From contig CM044869.1 of the NCBI GenBank assembly GCA_024500155.1, forward strand, positions 50,795,898 through 50,859,897: DNA of 64,000 bases, written 5' to 3'. The notes beneath the pieces were generated by a model that was given only the letters and a program-made list of their open reading frames with translations, searched no databases and was not told where the DNA came from. Shown one piece after another: positions 1 to 11,300 of the stretch; positions within the stretch are counted from its first letter, which is position 1, and each line of letters opens with the position of its first letter. The stretch comes from Chenopodium formosanum (taxonomy: Eukaryota; Streptophyta; Magnoliopsida; Caryophyllales; Amaranthaceae). The position numbers and the translations under genes are program-made.

Positions 1-608
1 TAGATAAAATGGAACTTCCTAATATATGTTTTGACGCTCTAAGTTAGACCAATGATATATCAAACTTCTTATTATTAACAAAACTTTACTTTGAATCTAC
101 GTTTGCACCATTTAGATCACTCTTGCTCACAATCCAGAATTTTTTGAGCTTTTCCTCCGTTTTCTGTGATACTTGTACAATGTAGAATCTATGTACATCA
201 TCTTGAGTTTAATTCAAACCATCATCTTACTGTGATGTATTTTCTTTATGTAAGAAACGCATTAATTATGTTTGATTCAGACATACTTTTTGTACAGTGA
301 AACTGCAGGTTGAGTACATTAATTTATTGTATCCACACCTCTAGTTGGTGATGACTTTCATTGTGTATAAATGAAGAAAGATACATATTTGCTAGTGAAA
401 ATGCATCACCTTGGATGTTCATACATGGCGAGCTATAATAAGCTGTTATTTACTTGAATCAGTACAAATTTGTAATAGAATAACACACTACTACAATGAT
501 GCACATATTATTATAGTAATCCACATCTGAATTGAAATTGTGCTTGTAATGTCCTGGAATCAGCGTATTACTTGCAGTATCTTACCAGTGGCTAATGATT
601 TGTGACAG
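1..608. other. Probable intron of the GAUT11-like gene; no exon recognised
   Basis: AT-rich sequence with no coding stretch that I can recognise. It ends in an AG acceptor at 607-608 that feeds directly into the galacturonosyltransferase reading frame. It is therefore most simply the last intron of that gene, whose first exons lie to the left of the window. Confidence 0.6.
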
Positions 609-2060
609 AAAAAGGATGATACAGTAGAGCCTACTCGGGAGCGATTGAATTTTACAGACCAGTTATTAAGTTCAAGTTCAGTTGCAAGGCAATTAGCTGA
701 TCAAATGACCCTTGCCAAGGCTTATGTGATCATTGCAAAAGAGCATAACAACCTTCAGCTTGCTTGGGAGCTCAGCTCAAGGATCAGAAGTTGCCAGCTT
801 CTGCTTTCAAAAGCTGCCATGAGAGGAGAGGCTATATCACTGGATGAAGCAGAACCAGTAATTAAAAGCCTGTCATCCCTGATCTTCAAGTCGCAGGATG
901 CACACTATGACCTAGCTACCACAATAATGACTATGAAATCTCACATTCAAGCACTAGAGGAGCGTGCACATGCAGCAACTGTTCAGAGCACAATTTTCGG
1001 GCAGTTGGCAGCTGAATCCTTACCTAAGACTCTCCATTGCTTGAACATCAAACTGATGGCTGATTGGTTGAAGAAGCCATCGCTACAGCCACTAGCAGAT
1101 GAGAACAAGAATTCTCCCCGTCTCGTGGACAACAATCTGTACCATTTTTGCATATTTTCAGATAATTTGCTTGGTGTGTCAGTGGTTGTCAACTCTACCA
1201 TCTCCAATGCTGACCATCCAAAGCAACTTGTATTCCACATAGTTACAAATGGTGTCACGTATGGTGCTATGCAGACTTGGTTTCTAAGTAATGACTTCAA
1301 AGGTGCAACAATAGAGGTTCAGAATATTGAAGAGTTCACTTGGCTGAATTCCTCTTACTCTCCTGTCTTCAAACAGCTGCTTGACCCTGATTCCCAGGCC
1401 TACTACTTTGGTGGGTCACAAGATTTCAGAGTTGAACCCAAGTTTCGGAACCCAAAATACCTTTCTCTATTAAACCACCTTCGGTTCTATGTGCCTGACA
1501 TTTACCCCCAGCTGGAGAAAGTAGTTTTTCTCGATGATGATGTGGTTGTCCAGAAGGATCTGACCCCACTTTTCTCATTGGACTTGCATGGAAATGTGAA
1601 TGGAGCTGTTGAAACTTGCCTTGAAGCATTTCATCGGTACTATAAATATCTCAATTTTTCCAACTCAATTATTAGCTCGAAATTTGATCCTCAGGCTTGT
1701 GGATGGGCATTTGGCATGAATGTTTTCGATTTGATTGCCTGGAGAAAAGCAAATGTGACTACTCGTTATCACTACTGGATGGAGCAAAACTATGATCGGT
1801 CATTGTGGAAGCTAGGTACTCTCCCTCCTGGACTTCTCAGCTTCTATGGATTAACAGAGCCGCTTGATCGAAGATGGCACGTACTTGGATTAGGATATGA
1901 TCCAAACATTGATAACCGTCTAATAGAGAGTGCAGCTGTAATTCACTACAATGGGAACATGAAGCCATGGCTAAAATTGGCCATTGGCCGGTATAAACCT
2001 TTGTGGGATCGATATGTGAACCAGAGCAGTACATACCTTCAGGAGTGTGTCACAAGTTGA
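609..2060 (+). CDS. GAUT11: GAUT11-like galacturonosyltransferase (GT8), 3' terminal exon; 5' part outside window
   Basis: Last coding exon, 483 codons plus stop, of a Golgi GT8 enzyme of the GAUT family, which transfers galacturonic acid from UDP-GalA to homogalacturonan during pectin synthesis. The frame stays open upstream of the first in-frame TTG/ATG-like codons to the acceptor AG at 607-608, so the exon starts at 609 (KKDDTVEPTRERLNFTDQ). Visible: the conserved N-terminal segment (LADQMTLAKAYVIIAKEHNN), LYHFCIFSDN at the start of the GT8 domain, the metal-binding FLDDDVVVQKDL (DxD type), CGWAFGMNVFDL, LGTLPPGLLSFYGL and the C-terminal HYNGNMKPWLKLA. From memory it resembles Arabidopsis GAUT11 more closely than GAUT8/9/10. 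Family members are about 535 aa, so about 50 residues (cytosolic tail and membrane anchor) are missing to the left. An AATAAA-like signal lies near 2395. Confidence 0.92.
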   Translation, partial: KKDDTVEPTRERLNFTDQLLSSSSVARQLADQMTLAKAYVIIAKEHNNLQLAWELSSRIRSCQLLLSKAAMRGEAISLDEAEPVIKSLSSLIFKSQDAHYDLATTIMTMKSHIQALEERAHAATVQSTIFGQLAAESLPKTLHCLNIKLMADWLKKPSLQPLADENKNSPRLVDNNLYHFCIFSDNLLGVSVVVNSTISNADHPKQLVFHIVTNGVTYGAMQTWFLSNDFKGATIEVQNIEEFTWLNSSYSPVFKQLLDPDSQAYYFGGSQDFRVEPKFRNPKYLSLLNHLRFYVPDIYPQLEKVVFLDDDVVVQKDLTPLFSLDLHGNVNGAVETCLEAFHRYYKYLNFSNSIISSKFDPQACGWAFGMNVFDLIAWRKANVTTRYHYWMEQNYDRSLWKLGTLPPGLLSFYGLTEPLDRRWHVLGLGYDPNIDNRLIESAAVIHYNGNMKPWLKLAIGRYKPLWDRYVNQSSTYLQECVTS

Positions 2061-3466
2061 ACAGCAAGCATAGTTTATTTTTTACTTAATTTTTTTTTTT
2101 AACTTTGAAGTTTTGCTGGTAATTTATGCAGTCATGAACGCCGGAGCCTGCGATTCAACCAATTGTAGAGTCAGAAAAGGATTTTTGTCTTCATTTAGGA
2201 TCCTTTATTGGTACACTTTAGTTCCTCATATTACATATGTATTCTAATAGAGGAAGTTGGTTTTACAGATATAAGGGCCCACAAATTGTACTGGAAAAAA
2301 AATGGTGCTGGTTATTCACTTTTGGCTGGTGGATCTTAATTTTTTGGCCTTTGATACAGTTGTAGATTCTTTTTTCATTTTTGTAGCAATGTGTAATAAA
2401 TTCATAGCAATTTTGGATTCAATTGTAATTTTACTCTAATAGATGGTATTCATGGTAGCTATTTTGTTCTAGAGATGTCAATTTCACAGTTGGTTATGAA
2501 GATTACCTAAGCTTTTCAGTTTGTTAGTCCCCTCTGTACTGTATTGCGCTTAAATTTTATACAAATCATACCCGTTTCCTCAAGATGGAAAACTTGCACC
2601 ACTCGAGCATGGAAGTTGATGGTATCATTAATGAAGGTGGTTTGAAATTTGAAAAATCTCAAGCTTCATTTTAATCACTAAATTAATATAAAACTGGCAT
2701 CATCTTGAATTCAGAGTACATTGACAAGAACTGAGTTTCATTACAGGTCTAGACTTATTAATACACGAAGTATCACTAATTCATGATCAATTGTTTTTCT
2801 TTGTTTGATTTAATTTTTCAGATTTAGGTATTGGTGCATTAGTGTAATTTGCCTTTGTTACATTTTAAGTGTGGTGTTACTATAAGATACATTTTATATT
2901 AGGAGTTCAACTCGAATAAACTCTAAGCTAGATGACATAGCACGACTAACCGTACTCAATTATACCGTACTAGTTACATGTGACTCAAGCTAATTAAACA
3001 TCCGATTTAGCAACTCTAATGACTCGGAATCTTGGTTATGTAGCCTGTGCTTAACTCACATTACAGTAGTTATGACAGAAAACACAATCGAAAAACCCAG
3101 AAACTGCATAAAGAAAGAAAAACAAATTACTTAATACTAAATTTATTACATTCAACTCAGTAATGTTCTTGACAAATTTGTTACAATCAACTAATTCAGC
3201 AATGCTCTTGACACAAATCAGACACTTACAACTGATGAAATTCAATCAACAGACGCACTGACTGATTGACTGACTGACTGCTGACTGACTGACACACACT
3301 ACTATGCATGATTAGAAACCTCAGCATCAACCTAAGACTGAGTAATATCATACCACTAACATACTACCTAGAATTAAAGACTGATTTTAATTTGTAGTCT
3401 GACATAAAAGACTTGATACCTAAGAGAAGCTTAGTATTGTACTAAAGAATCAAATTGAGCCTAGGA
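2061..3466. other. 3' UTR of GAUT11-like gene and intergenic spacer
   Basis: The first 300-400 bases are probably the 3' UTR of the galacturonosyltransferase. The rest is AT-rich with no convincing ORF. A small (GACT)n tract lies at 3257-3293. Confidence 0.6.
3257..3293. repeat. Simple repeat (GACT)n, imperfect
   Basis: About nine GACT units with a few interruptions, between the GAUT11-like gene and the 3' end of the WNK-like copy. Confidence 0.85.
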
Positions 3467-4523
3467 TCATTTGTTCTTGCGCATAATCAACGACAGTTTT
3501 GACAGCTTCTTACGCCAAACAGGCTTGCTTCCTCCTCCCTGAGTCCTTCCATCCTGCCTCTCATCTGCATTTTCATCTGCATCTGCATCTGGTATAACCC
3601 TGCTGCTCTCCCCTATTCGTATGCCTCGAAATTCCTCATCAGATGGAATAAACGGGTCTTCCAACAGAGCAGATGCTGAAGGTCTTTCATATGATTTAGG
3701 CAGACACCTTTTAATGAAGTGCTTAATCTCATCATCTGTCACTTGTTCTAGCGCAGCAGGCATTACACCCCTTTTAATACACGACTGAATCTCAGCGCGA
3801 TTCCTGCATTCACTGTAAATCTTTTCTCTAAGTCATCTGAAGTACACACATCCCCAAAGAATATATGTCAGCCGTCTCACTATAGTTCAACGAATAACCC
3901 TTTGGTATATTGTACTCTGGTGCCTTGTACTCTGGTGTACCAGCATACGGCGGTTTATCAGCATTCTCTTCAAGCCTTATCGCGACACCAAATTCTCCTA
4001 GCTTAACCTCGCCTGTATTCCCATCAATAAAGAAGTTTTCGAGGCTAAGATCACGGTGCATAATCGGCGGGTTTTGACTGTGAAGATATTCCAAAGCTAA
4101 AAGAATCTGTTTACACCATCTCCTGATTACTTGCTTATTACCAACAAGACCATGTTTCAAACTGTAATCTCTTAAATTCTCTGAATAAAAAGGCTCAGTA
4201 ATCATATGAACAGTCTTCAGGGTATCATCAGGCCAAAAACGGTAGCATTTTATTATGTTTTCATGATGTAACGACTGTAACAATTTAGGCTCATCACAAA
4301 AATCTTTAAAGTTTATATTCTTCTTGATATCTTCTTCTGTTGCAAGTCCTAAGGCTATCTTACACCAGTTGATTTGTATACCAGTAGCTTGATCAATTCC
4401 TCCATAAACTATTTTCTTGGAGTTGGGGTGTGATATGATGTAACGGTACCTTTCGTATTGCCCCGTGGGATCTGTCTCCTCAACATCGCTTCGTAGCATT
4501 GCTTGTGAACTCGAACCCGACAT
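3467..4523 (-). pseudogene. WNK-type protein kinase copy, intron-less, frameshifted, with degenerate active site
   Basis: Read on the minus strand, an ATG at 4523 opens a 231-codon frame ending at 3828. A second frame of the same protein continues to a TGA at 3467. The break lies at about 3828-3835 (ATGACTTAG): reading one base out of phase continues as LREKIYSECRNRAEIQS and then into PAALEQVTDDEIKHFIKRCLP, which is the WNK C-lobe (compare PYSEC..A.IY...G and FI.KCL). Other WNK marks are ETDPTGQYERY at the N terminus, no lysine in the expected strand-3 position (INWCKIAL, where WNKs have VAWNQV), HRDLSLENFFI, GTPEYKAPE and DIYSLGMCVLQM. The glycine loop is degraded (SHPNSKKIVY) and the metal-binding DFG/DLG reads GEFG. 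Plant WNK genes usually have several introns; this copy has none, suggesting a retrocopy, although I see no poly(A) tail. Alternative: a live pseudokinase with a sequencing error at the break. Confidence 0.75.
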
Positions 4524-5485
4524 GGCTACTGATGAAGTAGTGATTAACAGCAGAAGAGAACAGAACAGAACAGAAACAGAGAGATTTCTGAGGATTTTTG
4601 TTGATGAAAGTAGTATTTCTGAAAATGTTGCTATAATAATGAAGAAAATGTAGAGTGCTTGAAAAATGATTTATAAGGGTAGGTTGATATTTATAAGTGT
4701 AGTTTGGTTGTTACATAAAAATCAAGATTTATCCAAACGGATTTTTCTTCTTTAGTCTGAGAGTTTGTTAGGACAGTTAGTTAAGTCGGTTATCAAGAAA
4801 TGAAATTACCCTTTCTTGATTTTTATTTAATAAATTTTCTTTAATTTCTTGGGCTTTTTTGCTACCTTGATTAATTTGATTTGTAAAGAGAAAGAAGTCG
4901 GTTATGTTAGTAATCTAAAACAAAGGAGTATAAATTTTAAATGATACGTACATAAATATGTTTGAACTCAAATGTGTATAAAAAAATTGTATAAAATTTC
5001 AAAGGAGAGAAATAAAAATTAAAGATTGAAATATTGAGTGAAGGGTGTAAAATTAAAATCCGAAAAAAGGTGCATTTGGCGGGAAATATTATACGACATA
5101 AAAAGGAGTGGGAGAGAGAATAATTGGAGAAAATCTAATGAAGTCTAACCCAGTAACCCACTACTCACAAAGTTTGATCATTTATTCTTCAGTTTTTCAG
5201 GAGAAATGAGTTGCAATGAATGAAATATCAAATGGATAGCACAATTGTTTACATTCCCATTAATTCAAAAAATATCTAAGCCTGCATAACTTCATTGCTT
5301 CTAATTGGTTTGCTTGGCTAACTTGTGAACTGCTAATCTGTCTGCGGCTTCAGGACATCATACATTTCGTCACCAGCGAATCCCCACTGTCAAGTACAGT
5401 GAAGCACTCCACAAATTACACATTTTTCAAACAGAATGCCTTCTTCATCAAACATTGATCATATTTCAAAATTATATTAGGCCAT
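4524..5485. other. Intergenic, AT-rich
   Basis: No gene seen. It contains the upstream region of the WNK-like copy and the 3' flank of the asparaginase gene. Confidence 0.6.
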
Positions 5486-7501
5486 TCAATGTATTGCAAT
5501 CTCCGAGGAACCATCTTGGCTAGCACAAGCACGGAACATCCCAGTAGTATTGAATGGCATAGCAATCTCTCCTGTAGCTGATACAGCAATCAGCCCAAAA
5601 GTGCCTTCTGGGGCACCATTTTTCACAACATAATCCGCTGCTTCTTTCAAAGAAACTCCTTTATATTCCATAAGTGCAGCCACATCTCGTGCAATGGTAC
5701 CACGTATGATGGCTTCCCCTATCCCAGTGGCAGAGACAGCACAATAAGTGTTGGCATATGTGCCTGCTCCAATGATTGGGGTGTCTCCAATCCTTCCAGC
5801 CATCTTGTTGACAACCCCCCCTGTAGAGGTTGCAGTAGCCAAGTTGCCATCGCCATCAACTGCAACACATCCAACTGTGCCTAACTGGCTGTCTCCACTC
5901 ACTTCGTGTGTTTCCACTTTCACTTCTTTCTCGATGGACTGAGTGTAGTCTAGCTGCAAAAACAAGTACCATTCATAGATCATTTAACTGAAGTAACATG
6001 ATTGGAAGACTAGCAAAATGCACAACCTAAAATTCCTCATAGCATATACTCTCAAAAATATCAACCATTGTAAAAAGAATGTAAAAACAAACCAATTGAA
6101 CACCAATAAATTTCAAATTTATTCCCTTTTTCCATAACACTCCAAACCGGGGTTGTGAGAGGGTTGCACAGATACATATTATGTGATGCAACCAATTAAC
6201 AAGAAATATTCTGGCAAATTATCACAAAGTAAGAATTTCCTCTTAATGTTTTAACTTTTAAGTATGCAACTTCATATCAAAGAGACATGATATACCTGCA
6301 CTCTGTTTGCTTCTTTAGCTTGTTTAAGCCTTTCAACATTTGCCGGAGTGATAAAATGACTTGGTTCCTGAGTTTCAACGCCCTGCTTAATAAGACATTA
6401 ATCAGTATAATATTGGAACACGACAGTATCTGGATGATGACAGTTGATCAAATTTAATGACAGCTACCTTACTAGCTGCTTTAAATCACAGTTTTTTCAA
6501 GCAAATTGTTCAATATTAACAATAGTTTGCAAGACATGGGTTCGCGAAAACTTGAAAAAAAAAAAAAAAAAAAGCCTGATAAACAATTTGGCCATAAAAA
6601 AGAAGGGGTGCACCCACTTGTTCTCTGGCAAATGCCTCAGCCCCTTCAAATGCAAGATATATATGCGGCGTCTTCTCCATGACTAACCGTGCAAGAGAAA
6701 TGGCATTGACAACAATTTTGAGACCAGAAACAGCACCACATTTCTTGGTGTTACCATCCATAATACACGCTTCCATCTCAACAGAGCCATCAGCGGTCAA
6801 GACCGAACCCAGGCCAGCATTGAAGAGTGGATGGTTTTCTAGTTCACGTACCTGTTAAGGTCACAAACTTTTATTATTCTCAGTTCTGTACCAGTAGTAC
6901 AATTAAAGTAAATAGACAATCATAGATCAATTTACTGCATAATACAACGTTGTTCATCATCTGATAACAGAAAGCAAATTTATTTTGAGGGATCAAATTT
7001 AAGCATTTAAATCAATTGTAATCCTTAAACCCAATTTTTATTTTGAGGAAGTACTGACTACTGATACAATCCCTCCCAAATCAGTTATAATCCTAACTGA
7101 TAACTCGTGCATTAGTATGGATACACTCTAGTCAATATTGTTTAGTTCTTTGTAGATTAGAACTGACACAATTAAACAAAAATACTCAAGGATTTGCAAC
7201 AATGATCTTTTCTCCTAAAAAACCAAAAGAATATTTAAGAGGTGACAATTCCCGGACATTCTAAAATAGTAAAAATGATTATTAATTCCGTACACATAAC
7301 TTAAAAACACAATCAATCGATTGACACCGAAAAGCATACCACAAGTTCGACGACATCAAGGGGAGAGCGGGCAAGTTTAAGAGCGGAGACACCAATATCA
7401 AGACAATGTTTAAGGGCATTTTGACGAGCTTGTCGTTTATCAGCAGGAAGATCAAGAGGGATGTCACCTGCTCCTCCATGCAAAGCTATTGCCCACCCCA
7501 T
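5486..7501 (-). CDS. ASPGA1: Isoaspartyl peptidase / L-asparaginase (plant type, Ntn hydrolase)
   Basis: Four exons joined at GT-AG sites: 7340-7501, 6618-6851, 6296-6382, 5486-5953, all in phase 0, giving 316 aa, close to the usual plant length of about 315. The enzyme hydrolyses L-asparagine and beta-aspartyl dipeptides, releasing ammonia or repairing isoaspartyl peptides in sink tissues. It matures by autocleavage before a threonine. Exon 1 starts MGWAIALHGGAGDIP; an ATG 21 bases upstream (MRRREKV) is also in frame, but family members begin near the HGGAG motif. Exon 2 carries NHPLFNAGLGSVL and MEACIMDG. Exon 4 carries SQLGTVGCVAVD, where Thr187 is the nucleophile, and then GRIGDTPIIGAGTYA. 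The gene follows the HRQ1-like helicase on the same strand, as I recall for Arabidopsis At5g08100/At5g08110. A T-rich tract (about 7525-7541) lies just upstream. Confidence 0.95.
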
Positions 7502-7677
7502 CACTTTCTCTCTCCTCCTCACTTTTTTTTTTTTTTTTTTTCTGGGTTTCCAAGGTATTCAAAAGATCAAGGTTTGGTGTAGTTGAGCAGTTAGCACACA
7601 CTACTCATATGACTGTGTCCAATTATTGCTTAATTAATTAGTAAATATTATTAGATAATGGCCGTGTAAGCAAAATT

Positions 7678-7751
7678 GGCCCATTATCTCAGCTGGTTAG
7701 AGCGTCGTGCTAATAACGCGAAGGTCGCAGGTTCGAGACCTGCATGGGCCA
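7678..7751 (+). tRNA. tRNA-Ile (anticodon AAU)
   Basis: 74-nt cloverleaf with no intron. The acceptor stem GGCCCAT (7678-7684) pairs with ATGGGCC (7744-7750) and the discriminator base is A7751. The anticodon loop CTAATAA gives AAU, and the B box is GGTTCGAGACC. A CAA triplet lies a few bases upstream and a T6 tract directly downstream, as expected for plant Pol III genes. It differs from the common plant tRNA-Ile(AAU) at a few D-arm and T-loop positions, so slight decay is possible. Confidence 0.95.
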
Positions 7752-8342
7752 TTTTTTGAGAATTTTGATTGATAAGGTAATAAAAAGTTGGAAACGCTAC
7801 TATGTTCATTCACCTCATCAAGATAAATCTTTTGGACAATTACATACCCCTTATAATTGAATGTATGAGCATTTGTTCTGTAAGAGTATATAAAATGATA
7901 AAATTTTAAAATACACCATGTACAGTTGATGTAAGACATGTGTTTCTTGTAGTTTCGCAAGACAGGCCAATCAACATATTTATCACTGAACAGTTTGACC
8001 GCTCAGAGCTCGTATTTTGATGACACTCAGGATGTAGTTTCATATAGTATTTTGCCAAGGTGTTGAAGATGGGATACACTGCAGGAGAATTTGTCAACAC
8101 CTGAGATCAGATTTTATTGCAACAGTCACGGCTCTGAAGATAGAAACCACAATCCACAGTTGCTTCTCGGTATATAGAACCTTGGAGCTATCATAATTCA
8201 AGATCAACAATTTCACAAGAGGAAGTAGAGGCTGAGAAACTCTCCTAGATGAGAAATGTAGCCAAATATGAAGCTTTGGTGTGCATGTGATTCAGAAAGT
8301 AGTAAGTCAGGCGTCTTCAAGCTTAAGCTGCCACATCCAAAT
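7752..8342. other. Intergenic / 3' region of helicase gene
   Basis: No independent gene seen. The part next to 8343 is presumably the 3' UTR of the helicase. Confidence 0.55.
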
Positions 8343-11300
8343 TCACGCAGTTTCCGATGGGCCACGATCTTGTCGCCAATACAAGTCTTCCGCCTCTAAA
8401 ACACCCTGCATAAGTTGATTTTTATCCCCATTTTTGGGGGACAGGGTGGATGGGGAGATAGTTATAAAATTGATTAGTAATGGTACACAAAAACATAATT
8501 TCTCATTGGCCGCAGAAATCAGGCTAACCTTGATAATCATGATTGCAGCATCCTTGTGCAATAGCTCATTATACTCCTGACAGGCGAGTGTCTGTTGAGA
8601 TGCAAATATGAAGTCACTATGGTGAAAAAAGTTGATAGATCTGAAATTTTAGTCAAAATGAAGAATTGAAAAGAACATTTTGAACATACTTGGACACAGT
8701 TGGGGCAACCAACATCTCCTGAACAGTAGCATGATGTAAGCATATCCAAAGCAGAAGTCAACAAATCATTAAACAGTGGTCGAATCTGTCCCACATCAAA
8801 ACATCATACATTAACATGAAACTCATCGAGAAAGAGAATGTGAAAGAGAGCAAACAGCTTGTATTTGCTAAAATCAAGGGGGCAAAATAAAAACTGCCAA
8901 TGTAGCAAGAAAGAGTGGTGATGTGGGAGTCACTTCCAAGTCTATTGTTCCAAATCTAGTGTATATTACATTTCTAAACCAGTACATGCTGAGCGCCAAG
9001 AATAGATTCTTCTTTACCTTAGTATTAAAGTTAACCTCTCATTTCAAGAAATTACACACACCACCATCTTCTCAATATTGGATACATCTTCAACTTCTTT
9101 GACTCTTACTATTCATTATTTAATAGTGATATGTTTGCTGCAAGATTCTTGATAAGAAGTTAAAAGATAAATCTATGTCAATTACCCGCATTGAAAGCCC
9201 TGTTCCTCCAGGACGTTGGTCATATAATAAGATTCTTTCTGGTACATAGCGGGTCTCATGAGGATTTGCACATTCTGGAGCTAAATCTGAAGAGTCACAG
9301 ATTATGTAGCTACACATTTACAAGAGAATCAATCAGGGAAGCAGAAATTTTTTGAAAGAGCAAGCTTTATACAAAAAGGAACAAAGAAAAACAAGATAAA
9401 TTAAGGAAGCGAGTTCTAGGTGTAAATTTTGGATTAATTATTCATTGCAAAAACTATTATCATCGATAGCAGTAATTCATTCAGCTCCTCTGAAACATTA
9501 GCAGTGGAAGTGTGGCACCAGCAATCAATAGATTTGGCAACAATAGGTTCAGGATGCTATTGTCACCTGTTAAGCAGATAATAGACAGACAAGAGACAAC
9601 TGCAAATGCACGGTAATGGTTTTAATGACTAGTGTATACAGGCCACCTAAAGTATCAATAAGGCACAAAGAAGATCAAGATAGGTAATACATCTCAGACA
9701 GTTAATCTACACTCTAGCTATACATAATGCAGTCTAGTACTCTAGTCACCCCCACCCTCCCCCCCCCCCCCCCCCCCCCCCCCCCCTCTTCTCAAATATA
9801 TTAAAAGAAAAAAAAAAAAAAAAGAAAAAAACCCCCACAAAAACACACACCTACCCAGCCAAGATCCCATTTTAATATTGTAAGTAAAAATCATCCTACA
9901 GCACATCGTGTAAAATTGGTGCAGAGCTGCACATCTTTGAGAAAATTTTTCTACAGAAAGCATACTATAAGGAGTAAGCAAGATAGTTCCAATTGGAGAG
10001 CTATTCAATAATTTTGTGAAAGAATGACTAAATTTCAGCACCTGCTTAATTTTATTCTCTATTGGTTGAAGTCTAAAGTTATAGTGCAAAAGAAGCACAG
10101 CCTTGATCCTCACTCTTACACCAACAAAAGGGAGATGACCATTGTCACAAGTGACTTAAGTCTATAATTTGATAAATGAAGCTAGAAACCTTCATTACCC
10201 TTCAAACTGTGTATTGACTCCTTAGTGATTAAATACAACATGTACACAGCTAAAAGATAATTGGATGATCGAGTGTGGTTGGTTCCTAGATGAGGAAAGC
10301 CAACAGGTAGTTTTGGCTTGAGCATTCAGACTTCAGACTGCACCTGCAATTACAGAGTTATTGTTCCAAACTAATAAATGCAACATATATTTTGCGTCTT
10401 CTATCGTTCAACTTGTGGTCTTGCAGTCTAGCAGCTCAAGAGATGTTTAAATCTACTCATAGCACCATAAACTTGAATTCCAACCCTTGGTTTCTTGTCT
10501 AATTTTGTATGGATACAAATGAAAACTTCTGACTATGTAAACCACAGAACAAAAAGAGAATGTTATGTCCAGATCTGATGCAAACTTACAGCGGAACTAC
10601 ATTGAGGACAGCATGAGATGCAGCATGTAGGCCGGCACGAAAAGAAAATCCCTCCTTCTCCACAGCTGTTTTCACAGATGTGGGAACTCGAATCCAGACA
10701 GCCTGTCGCAAAAACCATTGTGGTAACATAAAAAAAACCTCTTAAAAAGAGACTTGAAAGAAACAGGAAGCTGTAATTGAATACACAGAAAGATTTGAGC
10801 CTGGTACCTGTGACTCATATGAATACTTGGGAAGTGCAAGATCAACTGTATCAAGTACCCTGCTGGTTCGTTTACAAATGCGACGGAAACCAAACCAAGT
10901 GGTGGTTACTGTGCAGGAATTTGTTAGGGCAGTTGTTCCACGACACTGCATCTTTGAAGCTCTTATTTGGTAAGCCTATAAAATCATTAATGCAATTAAC
11001 CAGCATTTTTTAGGTAACACTATACCTATAAGTGGGGAGGAGAGAGATTATGAAAAATATTAAAATATAAAGAGGGGGCCACTAGTAGGAGGAAAATAGT
11101 AAAATATTGTTAAAAGTTTCCAAAAAAGGAAATGGAGCAAGTAATAAAATATGGAGAATCATATAAGATGGTAGCTCTCTGTTGCTATCAACATTTGTAA
11201 TATCTATGACTTCAAACTGCCTCCCAAGGCACTGGCTATGAGCCTATGATAGCTAGAAAGAAGATCCATTTTTAATCCCCCCATAGGAATTCAAACCACA

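Noticed and set aside
7697..7960. Minus-strand open frame ending in GPCRSRTCDLRVISTTL
   Set aside because: Its end is the reverse complement of the tRNA-Ile; this peptide is a known type of spurious annotation.
9742..10113. Minus-strand 123-codon frame with poly-Gly
   Set aside because: It is the translated C28 and A-rich tract inside a helicase intron; no family resemblance.
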